NCBI GenBank assembly: GCA_947498985.1
Contig: CANMMF010000005.1
Coordinates: 1 to 64,000 of the forward strand
Direction: 5' to 3'
DNA length: 64,000 nucleotides
DNA from: an uncultured Paracoccaceae bacterium
GTDB taxonomy: Bacteria; Pseudomonadota; Alphaproteobacteria; Rhodobacterales; Rhodobacteraceae
The notes below the pieces were generated by a model. The model worked only from the letters and a program-made list of their open reading frames with translations, made no database searches and was not told the DNA's origin. Made by a program: the position numbers and the translations under genes. Below are positions 17,128 to 25,472 of the stretch, in pieces (positions within the stretch are counted from its first letter, which is position 1; each line of letters begins with the position of its first letter).

Positions 17128-17763
17128 TCAGGCGTCCTCTTGTTGACCCACCTGATCCCAGATCAGGCGGCTGTCGAAGCTGAGCGCCGACAACATGGTG
17201 AAGATGACCGACAACGCAAAGGTCAGGCTGGCGGGTCCGGCTTTGATATCGGCCACGCTGCCAAGATGCACCAGCGATGCCAGGATGGCGACGACAAAGA
17301 CGTCGATCATCGACCAGCGGCCGATATACTCGACCACTTCGAACAGCAATTGCCGGTGATGCGCCAGCGCCGGGCTCGGGTGACGCGTGCTCAGCGCCAG
17401 ATAGGCAATCGCCACAAATTTTCCGACCGGAATCACGACGGAAGCGAACAGGATGATCAGCGCGATGCCGACATTGCCGTAATGGATAAGCTCGATGGCG
17501 CCGCCGACAATGGTGGCTTCGGACGTGTCGAACAGCGTGCGGGTCTGCAGCATCGGGTAGAGATTGGCGGGGATGTAGCACAGCAGACCGGCGGTCCACC
17601 ACGCCCAGACCTTTTGCAGGCTCTTGGCGTCGCGCGATTGCAGCGGCGCGCCGCAGCGCCCGCAACTCGGCGTGCCCGCAGGCCAGGCCTGCGCACATTG
17701 CCGGCAGCCCACAAGGCCGGCAGAGCGCGCCGTCAGCGCGGGGGCGTGTTCAGAGCGTCCCAT
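17128..17763 (-). CDS. pqiA: PqiA, C-terminal half as a separate membrane protein
   Basis: 211 residues. The N-terminal zinc-ribbon CRQCAQAWPAGTPSCGRCGA has two CxxC pairs; about four transmembrane segments follow (for example TAGLLCYIPANLYPML, IIGFA-like IALIILFASVVIPVGKF, and MIDVFVVAILASLVHL). PqiA is the inner-membrane partner of PqiB. It corresponds to the second repeat of E. coli PqiA. The start at 17763 (MGRSEH) overlaps the first-half gene by 31 bases. Confidence 0.88.
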   Translation of the reverse strand: MGRSEHAPALTARSAGLVGCRQCAQAWPAGTPSCGRCGAPLQSRDAKSLQKVWAWWTAGLLCYIPANLYPMLQTRTLFDTSEATIVGGAIELIHYGNVGIALIILFASVVIPVGKFVAIAYLALSTRHPSPALAHHRQLLFEVVEYIGRWSMIDVFVVAILASLVHLGSVADIKAGPASLTFALSVIFTMLSALSFDSRLIWDQVGQQEDA

Positions 17764-18404
17764 ACCGACCAGCTGCACAGATACCGTTGTTGCAAGAGAA
17801 CCAGCACGACCAGCACCGCGAACATCCAGAACGCGGGCCCGAAGGCAACCAGCGCCAGGTCGCCGACCTTGACCAGGCTGACCGCGACCCCCAGCGCAAA
17901 GATCTCGGCCATCGACCAGGGCCTGAGCTGCTCGGCCAGCCGGAAGGCGGGCTTGGCATGGCGCGCGGGCGCACGGTCGAAGACCAGAGGCACCAGCACG
18001 TAGATCAGAAGCGAGGTGCGCAGGGCGGGGATCACCACAATCGCCGCCGCGGTAATGATCACCAGCACCGTCAGCACGCCGCCGCTGAACGACAGGGCCA
18101 CGTCGAGCACCGATGCGGCATTTGTCAGGCCCGCGGCCTCGATGCTGAGAAACGGAAAGAACAACGCGCCGACGGTCATGATCAGGCTGGCCACCGACAT
18201 GGCGATGATCTGCATGCCCGCCTTGTGGCGCGGGGCGGCGATGACCTTGTGGCAGCGCGGGCAGGTCGCCAGCTCTCCAAAGCCGGGACGGCGCGCCTTG
18301 TAGAGCGCGTCGCAGCGCGGACAGACGATCAGGCCCGCGGCGCTTGTCGCGGGCGCGGTCTCGTCGGGCAAGCGGGAGGCATCTGGCAGCGCCGCGTCGG
18401 TCAT
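17733..18404 (-). CDS. pqiA: PqiA, N-terminal half as a separate membrane protein
   Basis: 223 residues. Zinc-ribbon VCPRCDALYKARRPGFGELA with TCPRCHK after it, then four hydrophobic segments (IIAMSVASLIMTVGALFFPF, VLTVLVIITAAAIVVIPAL, FALGVAVSLVKVGDLALVAF, FWMFAVLVVLVLL). It corresponds to the first repeat of E. coli PqiA. First gene of the pqi operon. A weak GAAAGAT site precedes the ATG. Separate half-PqiA proteins are known in proteobacteria, so I do not read this as a frameshift. Confidence 0.88.
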   Translation of the reverse strand: MTDAALPDASRLPDETAPATSAAGLIVCPRCDALYKARRPGFGELATCPRCHKVIAAPRHKAGMQIIAMSVASLIMTVGALFFPFLSIEAAGLTNAASVLDVALSFSGGVLTVLVIITAAAIVVIPALRTSLLIYVLVPLVFDRAPARHAKPAFRLAEQLRPWSMAEIFALGVAVSLVKVGDLALVAFGPAFWMFAVLVVLVLLQQRYLCSWSVWDALNTPPR

Positions 18405-18617
18405 GGGATCTTTCTAAAGCGCAGATCGGGAAGGCACCAGTCCCACAACCGCCCGGTTTCCTCGCCACGCGTGGGGCTGGCTGATCCGGGCGCGAATTCG
18501 GCTTGTCATCGCAGATAGGCTTTCCTCATGTAAAACACGAAGAAAACTGCATAACACTCTGAATTTACAGTAGATAGGTGCGGGTGATCAGGGAATTTCA
18601 CGCCAAAGCCGCGTCGC

Positions 18618-18794
18618 TCAGCCGTTTCCGGCTTTCCGGTCGGTGGCTTCTTTCTTCAGCCGTTGCGCGCGCAAGGCTTCGGTCTTGCGGTCTCGCGCTT
18701 CCTTCTCGGTGTCGAGAATCTCGCGCGCGGCCCGGTCCGTGCGCTCTGCAACGCTGCCTTTGAGCGCCGGGGCGCTGGGTTTCTTGACTGTCAT
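18618..18794 (-). CDS. Small basic helical protein of unknown function
   Basis: 58 residues, with many Lys, Arg, Glu and Ala, no hydrophobic segment and probable continuous helix over residues 15-50 (SVAERTDRAAREILDTEKEA). I recall similar short conserved proteins in Rhodobacterales, but no function. The frame is open to 18860; 18794 (MTVKKPSAP) is chosen as the natural N-terminus. No good Shine-Dalgarno is visible before it, which lowers confidence. It lies downstream of the cold-shock gene in the same direction. Confidence 0.55.
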   Translation of the reverse strand: MTVKKPSAPALKGSVAERTDRAAREILDTEKEARDRKTEALRAQRLKKEATDRKAGNG

Positions 18795-18889
18795 GGAGGA
18801 GGACCTTTCAGGGGTGTCGCGGCCCCGCATCTGCGGTCCGGACTGCGCAGGGCGGCGCACCGCCCTGCACGTATCTGTTGCCCTTAGGC

Positions 18890-19096
18890 TCAGGCGAGTG
18901 CCAGATTCGCCGCGGCTTCGCGGCCGTCACGGCCTGCCTCGACGTCAAAGGTCACTTTCTGGCCATCGGCCAGACCGGTCAGACCGGCACGCTCGACAGC
19001 AGAGATGTGCACAAACACGTCGCGTCCGCCGCTTTCAGGCTCGATGAAGCCAAAACCTTTGGTTGCGTTGAACCATTTCACGGTGCCATTGGCCAT
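18890..19096 (-). CDS. Cold-shock domain protein (CspA family)
   Basis: 68-residue single cold-shock domain. RNP1 KGFGFIEP and RNP2 VFVHIS are intact, after the canonical start [14 protein letters not shown]. It binds single-stranded RNA/DNA and acts as an RNA chaperone. CAGGAGACC precedes the ATG. The upstream gap (19097-19317) is 221 bases with no gene and could hold a long leader, as in many csp mRNAs. Family members differ in cold inducibility, which the sequence does not show. Confidence 0.95.
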   Translation of the reverse strand: MANGTVKWFNATKGFGFIEPESGGRDVFVHISAVERAGLTGLADGQKVTFDVEAGRDGREAAANLALA

Positions 19097-19317
19097 ATCC
19101 GTGGTCTCCTGTTTCCAATACTGCCCGCAGGATGCGGCAGCCCGGCGTAGTCGATCTTCGTCGATCAACTGTGCGCCGTAAGGCGGGAGACAGAGGGTCG
19201 AAAGAGAAAAACGTAAGCAGGGCCCATGTATAGGTTCTGCGGGTTTTTCACAAGAGGCATCGCGCATGGTTCTATTTCGCGCGCAGGGGCCGCGATGCGC
19301 GATCCGCGTGTGCGGGC

Positions 19318-21753
19318 TCAGCCGCGCACGCGGGTGAGTTGCGGATCATAAGGGCATGGCGGGATGATCCGGGCCGCGACGCGGCGGCCAAGACTGTCGA
19401 TCTCGAACGTGGCCCCGTCGGTGGCGAGGGCGGCATCGACGAACGCAAAGGCGAGGTTCATGCCGACCCGGTGCCCCCACGCGCCGGAGGTGACGGTGCC
19501 TGCGACCTCAGCGCCGCGCAGAACCGATGCGCCGCCATGGGCCGGGGCCACGGTATCGTCGATTGCCAGAGTCACCAGCTTGCGGCGCGGCCCCGCGTCC
19601 CGGCGCGCGCGCAGCGCCTCGCGTCCGATGAAATCGCCCTTCTCCAGCAGAACGAACCGGTCGAGACCGGTTTCGAACGGATCGAACTCCGTCAGAATGT
19701 CGGCTTTCCAGTGCAGATAGCCCTTTTCCATCCGCATCGACTCCACCGCGCGGGCCCCGAAGATCTGCAGCCCATGCGCCTCTTCCGCCGCGCGCAGCGC
19801 CAGCCAGGCGGCGTAAAGCTGCGCATTGGGCAGGTGGATTTCGTAAGCAAGTTCGCCCGAAAAGCTGACGGCCATGACACTGGCGGGGGCAATGCCGATG
19901 AACGCCTCGCGCACGCTGAGCCAGGGGAACGCCTCGGCGGACCAGTCCGCGCGGCTCACCGTTTGCAGCACGTCGCGCGCCTTCGGCCCGGCCAGAACGA
20001 GGATCGTGGCGTCATTGGTGCGCGGTGTGAGCGTGACATCCTCATCGGGGCGCAGATGCATGCGCAGCCAGTCCATGTCATGAAACTCCGACGCCGCGGC
20101 GGAGCCGTACCAGACCCGAGCGGGCCCGCGGTCGCTGGCGGGCAGGTTGGCGATGGTCGCCTCCGCCTTGAGCATGCCGTGGTGGTTCAGGAGATAGGTC
20201 AGACCGACCCGACCGGGCGCACGCGGCACGCGTCCGCAGGTCATCCGGTCGAGAAAGCTGTGCACATCCGCGCCGGTCATCTCGATCCGGTTGAACCCGT
20301 TCACCTCGCAGAGTCCGACGCCGTTCTGCACCGCTGCCACGTCGCGGGCGACAACGTCAAAGGCCTCGTTGAAGCGGAACCCGTGCGTTTCGGCAAACTC
20401 CGGCGAAGGCTTGATGTAATCCACCCGCTCCCAGCCGTTGACCACGGTGAACTCGGCGCCTTCCGCCGCCATGACCGGCGTCAGCGGCGTTGTCTTTGCC
20501 GGGCGTCCGGCGGGGCGGTGCTCATGCGGGAAGTGGAAGCGAAACTCATTCCGGTAATCCTCGATGGCCTTGAGCGCGGTCAGCTCAACATTGGCATGGG
20601 TGGTGAAGCGGCGCGGGTCGAGCGGCCAGGTGTCGTAGCAGGCCTCGCCATGCACGATCTGCTGCGCCAGGAGCCAGCCATGCCCGCCACCTTCGCCAAG
20701 TCCGGCGCGCAAGCCGATGATGCAAAAGGCATTTCGCTTGCCGGGGATCGGGCCGACCAGTGGCGCGCCGTCGATTGTATAGGTGATGGGGCCGTTGATC
20801 ACGGTGTGAATCCCGGCCTCCATCAGCGCGGGCATGCGGGCAAAGGCGCCCTCAAGCACGTCGGTGATCCGGTCGAGATCGTCCGGACACAGCGCATTTG
20901 CAAAGCCCGGATCGATCCCGTCCATCCCCCAGGTCCGGCAATCCTGTTCGTAAAACCCCAGCAGAAGGCCGTTTTTCTCCTGACGGCAATAGTAATCCGA
21001 AATCGGGCAGCGCAGCAGCGGCATGCGGCGGTCTGCGTCAACGATGGCCTGAATCGGCTCGGTCAGGAAATACTGATGCTCCATCGAGGCGACGGGATGA
21101 TGCACACCCATCATCGCGCCCACCTCGTTCACGCGATATCCGCCTGCGTTTACAACAATCTGACATTCTATGTCAGATTTGTCAGTGTGCACGATCCAGC
21201 TGTCATCGGGGCGCTGGGTCAGGCCGGTCACCGGCGTGTGGCGGTAGACCTCGGCCCCGGCCTTGCGGGCGCGCCGCGCCAGCGCCTGACAGAGTTGCGC
21301 CGGGTCGATATCGCCATCGAGCGGATCCCAGAGCCCGCCCAGAAGGTTGTCGGTGGAGATCAGCGGATGGCGGCGGGCGCATTCGGCGGCATCAATCACC
21401 TCGAAATGCACATCCATGCCGCGCGCCATGGACGCAAAGTGACGGTAGCCTTCCATCTGCGCGTCTGTGTTGGCCAGACGGATGCCGCCATCGCCGTGAT
21501 GGTAATTGATCGGGTAATCCGGATCCTCGGCCAATTCCCTGTAAAGATTGATGGAATGGGTTTTCAGGCCAACCATCGTCTGGTTCATGCCGAAATTCGT
21601 GACCTGCGCTGCGGAATGCCATGTGGTGCCGGAGGTCAGCTCGTCGCGCTCCAGCAGCACCACATCGCTCCAGCCCTCCTGCGTGAGGTGATAGAGCGTC
21701 GAGCAGCCGGCGATGCCGCCGCCGATGACCACCACGCGGGTATGCGATTTCAT
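19318..21753 (-). CDS. Dimethylglycine/sarcosine dehydrogenase-type FAD oxidoreductase with GcvT domain
   Basis: 811 residues. FAD-binding [18 protein letters not shown] at residues 7-24, then [11 protein letters not shown], whose His is the expected covalent-FAD site. DAO domain to about residue 370, a linker domain, then an aminomethyltransferase (GcvT) domain from about 430 ([47 protein letters not shown]). It oxidatively demethylates N-methyl amino acids and passes the methyl group to tetrahydrofolate. Start at 21753 after CAGGAGG; the frame remains open upstream only as antisense to mttB. Exact substrate (dimethylglycine, sarcosine or other) is uncertain. Confidence 0.88.
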   Translation of the reverse strand: MKSHTRVVVIGGGIAGCSTLYHLTQEGWSDVVLLERDELTSGTTWHSAAQVTNFGMNQTMVGLKTHSINLYRELAEDPDYPINYHHGDGGIRLANTDAQMEGYRHFASMARGMDVHFEVIDAAECARRHPLISTDNLLGGLWDPLDGDIDPAQLCQALARRARKAGAEVYRHTPVTGLTQRPDDSWIVHTDKSDIECQIVVNAGGYRVNEVGAMMGVHHPVASMEHQYFLTEPIQAIVDADRRMPLLRCPISDYYCRQEKNGLLLGFYEQDCRTWGMDGIDPGFANALCPDDLDRITDVLEGAFARMPALMEAGIHTVINGPITYTIDGAPLVGPIPGKRNAFCIIGLRAGLGEGGGHGWLLAQQIVHGEACYDTWPLDPRRFTTHANVELTALKAIEDYRNEFRFHFPHEHRPAGRPAKTTPLTPVMAAEGAEFTVVNGWERVDYIKPSPEFAETHGFRFNEAFDVVARDVAAVQNGVGLCEVNGFNRIEMTGADVHSFLDRMTCGRVPRAPGRVGLTYLLNHHGMLKAEATIANLPASDRGPARVWYGSAAASEFHDMDWLRMHLRPDEDVTLTPRTNDATILVLAGPKARDVLQTVSRADWSAEAFPWLSVREAFIGIAPASVMAVSFSGELAYEIHLPNAQLYAAWLALRAAEEAHGLQIFGARAVESMRMEKGYLHWKADILTEFDPFETGLDRFVLLEKGDFIGREALRARRDAGPRRKLVTLAIDDTVAPAHGGASVLRGAEVAGTVTSGAWGHRVGMNLAFAFVDAALATDGATFEIDSLGRRVAARIIPPCPYDPQLTRVRG
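21157..21179. repeat. Inverted repeat inside the dehydrogenase gene
   Basis: Perfect 10-bp arms AATCTGACAT (21157-21166, reading from the A at 21157) and ATGTCAGATT (21170-21179) around TCT, in a locally AT-rich patch of an otherwise GC-rich gene, with a further GTCAG just beyond (21181). The GTCAGA core resembles the arms of the operator at 62198-62221. It may be a regulator site or chance. Confidence 0.4.
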
Positions 21754-21863
21754 GGCGCTGCCTCCTGTCCGAACACGCGCAACGATCAAGCGGCGCAGCG
21801 GGCCTGCGGTCAATGGCGCGCGCGTCAGTTTCAGGATTTCCGTCAACGCAGATTTCAAGACTC

Positions 21864-21892
21864 GAAATATTTGCGCCCGCGCGCAAGATTTC
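21864..21892. promoter_or_regulatory. Inverted repeat between the divergent dehydrogenase and mttB genes
   Basis: GAAAT-at-TTGCGC (21864-21876) pairs with GCGCAA-g-ATTTC (21881-21892) around CCGC. It lies 68 bases before mttB and about 110 before the dehydrogenase start, in a 207-base divergent promoter region, so it could be an operator controlling both genes. Confidence 0.45.
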
Positions 21893-21960
21893 CTTGTCCT
21901 GCGCCGCGCGATGCGCCCCCATGCGCGGGCTTTCCCGTTGATGGCAAGGGACCGCCCCCC

Positions 21961-23487
21961 GTGACCGAGCAAGATCCCGCCCCCAGACGCACCGGCCGCC
22001 GCGCGCGACTGGCCGCCCGTGCCGCCCCGCCAAAGCTGAACGCCGCGGCCCCGGGACAGCGCGGCGGGGCCTACAAACCCCTGTCGGAGCCCGATCTGCA
22101 GGCGATCTACCGGACCGCGCTGCGGTTGCTGGCCGAGCTCGGAATGGGAGAGGTGCCGCCGCGTCTGGCGGGCGATCTTGTGGCTGCCGGGGCGGTCTGG
22201 TCCGACACGCACCGGCTCTGCATTCCCGAGGCGCTGACCGAAGAGGCGATCGATCGCGCCGCCAAACGCTTCACGCTGCACGGGCGCGATCCGGCGCGCT
22301 CCATCGAGGTGGGCGGCAACCGGGTCTGGTTCGGCACCGGTGGCGCCGCGGTGCAGGTGCTCGACCGGCAGAGCGCGCTTTACCGCCCCTCGACCCTGGC
22401 CGATCTGCACGATTTCACCCGGTTGCAGGATGCGCTCGACAATGTGGCGTGGTTCACCCGCTGCTGCATCGCAACGGACGTGCCGGATCCGTACGATCTC
22501 GATGTGAACACCGCCTACGCGCTGATGCGCAACACCACCAAGCCGGTCGCCACTGCCTTCACCGAAGCCGCCCATGTGGCGCCGATTGTCGAGATGTTCG
22601 ACATTGCCGCCGGTGGCGCGGGCGCCTTTGCGAAACGGCCTTTCGTCAAGGCGCATATCAGCCCGGTGATCTCTCCGATGCGGTTCGGCGCGGACGCGGT
22701 GGAGGTGGTCTATGCGTGCCTCTCGCACAACATCCCCGTCTCCTGCATCACCGCGGCGCAATCGGGCGCCACGGCTCCGGCGACGCTTGCGGGGTTCCTT
22801 GCGCAATCGCTGGCCGAGACGCTGGCGAGCCTCGTGATGGTCAATGTGATCCGCCCCGGGTTTCCGATGGTGTTTTCGAACTGGCCGCTGGTCATCGACC
22901 TGCGCACCGGCGCGTTTGCGGGTGGCGGCGGCGAGATCGCGGTGCTGAACGCCGCCTCTGCGCAGCTGTCGAACTGGCTGGGCCTGCCGTCGGGGGTGGC
23001 GGCCTCGATGACCGATGCCAAGGCGGTCGATGCGCAATACGGCGTCGAAAAGGGCATGACGTCGCTGGCCGCGGCGCTGGCGGGGGGCAATCTGATCTAC
23101 GAAAGCTCCGGCATGACCGCGTCGCTGCTGGGCGCGTCCTTCGAGGCGTTTGTGCTCGATGACGAGATGCATTCAGCCAGTTATCGCGCGCTGCGCGGGG
23201 TCGAGGTCAGCGAGGAGAACCTGGGCTTTGACGCGATCTGCGGCGCGGTGCTGGGAGAGGGGCATTTTCTGGGCGACGCGCAGACCTATGCGGCGATGGA
23301 GCGGGACTACTTCTATCCCAGTCTCGCCGATCGCGACGCGCCCTCGGCCTGGCAAGAGCAGGGGGCGCAGGATGCCTGGAGCCGCGCCGGGCGGCGGGTG
23401 GACGAGATCCTCTCGCGGCCGGATCCCGGTTATCTCGACGCCGCGCAGGAGACGGCGATCCGCGAGGCCTTTCCCAACCTGCGCTGA
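21961..23487 (+). CDS. Trimethylamine methyltransferase family protein (MttB-like, no pyrrolysine)
   Basis: 508 residues of the MttB superfamily, cobalamin-dependent methyltransferases acting on quaternary or tertiary amines such as glycine betaine. GTG start at 21961 gives the typical Arg/Ala-rich N-terminus, then KLNAAAPGQRGGAYKPLS, ELGMGEVPPRL, TRCCIATDVPDPYDLDVNTA and the conserved end SRPDPGYLDAAQ-like segment. No in-frame stop, so it belongs to the non-pyrrolysine branch. Divergent from the dimethylglycine dehydrogenase, suggesting sequential demethylation of one methylated amine. The corrinoid partner is not in the window. Confidence 0.87.
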   Translation: MTEQDPAPRRTGRRARLAARAAPPKLNAAAPGQRGGAYKPLSEPDLQAIYRTALRLLAELGMGEVPPRLAGDLVAAGAVWSDTHRLCIPEALTEEAIDRAAKRFTLHGRDPARSIEVGGNRVWFGTGGAAVQVLDRQSALYRPSTLADLHDFTRLQDALDNVAWFTRCCIATDVPDPYDLDVNTAYALMRNTTKPVATAFTEAAHVAPIVEMFDIAAGGAGAFAKRPFVKAHISPVISPMRFGADAVEVVYACLSHNIPVSCITAAQSGATAPATLAGFLAQSLAETLASLVMVNVIRPGFPMVFSNWPLVIDLRTGAFAGGGGEIAVLNAASAQLSNWLGLPSGVAASMTDAKAVDAQYGVEKGMTSLAAALAGGNLIYESSGMTASLLGASFEAFVLDDEMHSASYRALRGVEVSEENLGFDAICGAVLGEGHFLGDAQTYAAMERDYFYPSLADRDAPSAWQEQGAQDAWSRAGRRVDEILSRPDPGYLDAAQETAIREAFPNLR

Positions 23488-23628
23488 TCGGGCTGCTGCC
23501 TTTGGCTTTCTCTCCTGCGGTGATGTGGTGGACGGTCTTGTTCGCGGCGGGGAATGCTGCATGGTCCGAGGCAGGCGCCATCTGGTGGAAACACACCCAC
23601 GCCTGCAAAAAGCGCCCCGGCCGAACCG

Positions 23629-24438
23629 TCAGTCGGCGTCCCGCTGCGCGATCCAGTCATGTGCAGGGTCGTTCCGGAACCGCCATTTGCGCAAGGGCCC
23701 TGCCATCACGTTGAGATAATACATCTCGTAGCCGTAAGGCGCGCCGCAGGGATGGTGGCCGCGCGGCACCAGAACCACATCGCCATCCTGAACCGCCATC
23801 GTCTGATCGAGCGTGCCGTCCTCGGTATAGACCCGCTGAACGCCAAAGCCCTGCGCGGGGTTGAGGCGGTGGTAATAGGTCTCTTCGAGATAGGTCATGC
23901 GCGGGAAATCGTCCTCGTCATGGCGGTGACTGGGATAGGAGGACCAGTTGCCCGGCGGGGTGAAGACTTCGGTCACCAGCAAAGCGGATGCGACGTCGCG
24001 ATCCTCCATCGCGATGTTGTTGATGTGGCGCGTGTTCTGCCCTTTGCCGCGCGGTGTCAGCGTGATCCCCTCGGGCCCGAGCCTGCGCGCGGGGTAGGGC
24101 GCGGTTGCAGGGGCGGTACAGACCGCCAGCACGCAATCGGTGGTGGCGCGGGCCTGCCAGTCGCTGGCGCCGGGCACGTACAGGCAGTGCGGCGGCGATT
24201 TCTCGAAGACCGACATCCGGTCGCCCATCTCGCCGAAATCCTCATCCGCGGCCCGGAGCGTGGCGCGCCCTTCGACCAGAACGAGGATGGCCTCGCGGTC
24301 CTGCGTCGCCTCTGCCGCCATCTCGCCCGCGGCAAGATGATAAAGCCCGAAGCCCACATAGCCCCAGCCCGCCAAGTCGGGCGTGATGGCATGAACCTTG
24401 CCCCGCGACGCGGCGGGCCTGCGCAAAAGATCGGTCAT
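23629..24438 (-). CDS. iolB: 5-deoxy-glucuronate isomerase
   Basis: 269-residue bicupin enzyme of myo-inositol catabolism that turns 5-deoxy-glucuronate into 5-dehydro-2-deoxygluconate. Family features: AGWGYVGFGLYHLAAGE, the metal-binding SYPSHRHDEDDFPR followed by LEETYYHRL, and RGHHPCGAPYGYEMYYLNVM. Last gene of the minus-strand operon with the sugar ABC transporter. A second, more distant IolB-like gene lies at 35091-35951; this one is the better match to bacterial IolB. Confidence 0.92.
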   Translation of the reverse strand: MTDLLRRPAASRGKVHAITPDLAGWGYVGFGLYHLAAGEMAAEATQDREAILVLVEGRATLRAADEDFGEMGDRMSVFEKSPPHCLYVPGASDWQARATTDCVLAVCTAPATAPYPARRLGPEGITLTPRGKGQNTRHINNIAMEDRDVASALLVTEVFTPPGNWSSYPSHRHDEDDFPRMTYLEETYYHRLNPAQGFGVQRVYTEDGTLDQTMAVQDGDVVLVPRGHHPCGAPYGYEMYYLNVMAGPLRKWRFRNDPAHDWIAQRDAD

Positions 24439-24465
24439 GATGCCCCCTCAGATGGCGGTCGGGTG

Positions 24466-24681
24466 TCAGGGTTCCGGCGGGTTGTCCTGATCGAAGGCGA
24501 AGAAGAACACATAACCCGCATAGACCCCGATGCCGCCCGCCAGAAGCGCCCATATGACGTTGCCCATGGCAATCTCCAGCCCGACCCAGCCGGCCAGCAG
24601 GGCCACGAGGAGCACCCGTCGCCACATCGGCAGAAAGAACGGATGGCGCAGTTCCAGCAGTGTCTTGCGACGTCCCGCCAT
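24466..24681 (-). CDS. Small two-helix membrane protein in the iol transporter operon
   Basis: 71 residues, no recognised family. A basic N-terminus (AGRRKTLLELRHPFFLP) is followed by two hydrophobic helices at about residues 22-40 and 43-62 and an acidic tail DQDNPPEP. The start at 24681 has GGGGGTCC upstream. It sits ten bases after the ABC ATPase and 27 before iolB in the same operon, so it may be a small accessory subunit of the importer. Confidence 0.65.
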   Translation of the reverse strand: MAGRRKTLLELRHPFFLPMWRRVLLVALLAGWVGLEIAMGNVIWALLAGGIGVYAGYVFFFAFDQDNPPEP

Positions 24682-24691
24682 CTCGGACCCC

Positions 24692-25471
24692 CTAGACCGT
24701 GCCGCCAAGCGAACCTTCGAGCGTGGCCAGTTCCTGACCACCCGCCATCATGTCCTGCAGCTCTTCGGGGCTGATCTCTCCGCGTTGCGCAGTGCCCAAT
24801 GTCTGGCCACGGTTGAGCACGGTGAACCGGTCACCTACCGCCATGGCGTGGCGCACATTGTGGGTGATGAAGACCACCGCGACCCCCTGCTTGCGGACCT
24901 TGTCGACCGTCGCCAGCACGTTCGAGGTCTGCCGCACCCCCAGCGCCGAGGTCGGCTCGTCGAGGATCAGCACCTTGGCGCCGAAATGCACCGCGCGGCT
25001 GATGGCAACGGTCTGGCGCTCGCCGCCCGAGAGCGTGCCCACCGCCTGATCGGGGCCGCGCAGGTTGATGCCCATGGTGCGCATCTCCTCCATCGTGACC
25101 CGGTCGGCGTATTCCTTGTCGAAAAACGAGATGCCTGCGATCTTCTTCACCGGCTCGTTGCCCATGAAGAAATTCCGCGCCACCGACATCAGCGGGATCA
25201 TCGCCAGATGCTGGTGCACCGTGGCGATGCCCGCATCCATCGCGTCGCGCGGGGTCTCGAAATTCATCGGCTTGCCGTCAAAGACGATCTCGCCCTTGGT
25301 GGGTTTGTGCACGCCCGACATGGTTTTGATGAAGGTCGATTTGCCTGCGCCATTGTCGCCCAGCAGGCAGTGGCATTCGCCGGGAAAGACCTCGAGCGAG
25401 ACACCCGCCAGCGCGATCACCGCGCCGAAATGCTTTTCGATGTTTTTCATTTCAATGATCGGTTTGGTCAT
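24692..25471 (-). CDS. Sugar ABC transporter ATP-binding protein (inositol cluster)
   Basis: 259-residue single ATPase domain. Walker A GDNGAGKS near residue 39, signature LSGGE, Walker B VLILDEPTSALG, and switch His in VFITHN. The single-domain form matches FrcA-type ATPases that pair with one permease and one binding protein, unlike the double-domain RbsA type. It powers import of the sugar or cyclitol taken up by the upstream permease and binding protein. One base separates it from the permease gene. Confidence 0.93.
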   Translation of the reverse strand: MTKPIIEMKNIEKHFGAVIALAGVSLEVFPGECHCLLGDNGAGKSTFIKTMSGVHKPTKGEIVFDGKPMNFETPRDAMDAGIATVHQHLAMIPLMSVARNFFMGNEPVKKIAGISFFDKEYADRVTMEEMRTMGINLRGPDQAVGTLSGGERQTVAISRAVHFGAKVLILDEPTSALGVRQTSNVLATVDKVRKQGVAVVFITHNVRHAMAVGDRFTVLNRGQTLGTAQRGEISPEELQDMMAGGQELATLEGSLGGTV

Positions 25472-25472
25472 C

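Noticed and set aside
17733-17763. Possible frameshift splitting pqiA
   Set aside because: Both halves are complete proteins with their own starts and zinc ribbons, and separate PqiA proteins are known.
19318-23172. Continuous minus-strand frame of over 1,200 codons through the dehydrogenase and the mttB region
   Set aside because: Only the part up to 21753 has a family match, ribosome site and start; the rest is antisense to mttB. GC-rich DNA gives long open antisense frames.
19339-23487. Plus-strand frame of over 1,300 codons ending with mttB
   Set aside because: The part before 21961 is antisense to the dehydrogenase and reads as low-information Arg/Gly/Ala sequence; MttB homology starts at the GTG.
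21961-23487. Pyrrolysine (in-frame TAG) in the MttB-like protein
   Set aside because: No in-frame stop codon interrupts the gene, so it is a non-pyrrolysine member.
23571-23606. GCAGGCG/CGCCTGC stem between mttB and iolB as a terminator
   Set aside because: Loop of 22 bases and no T-run in either transcription direction.
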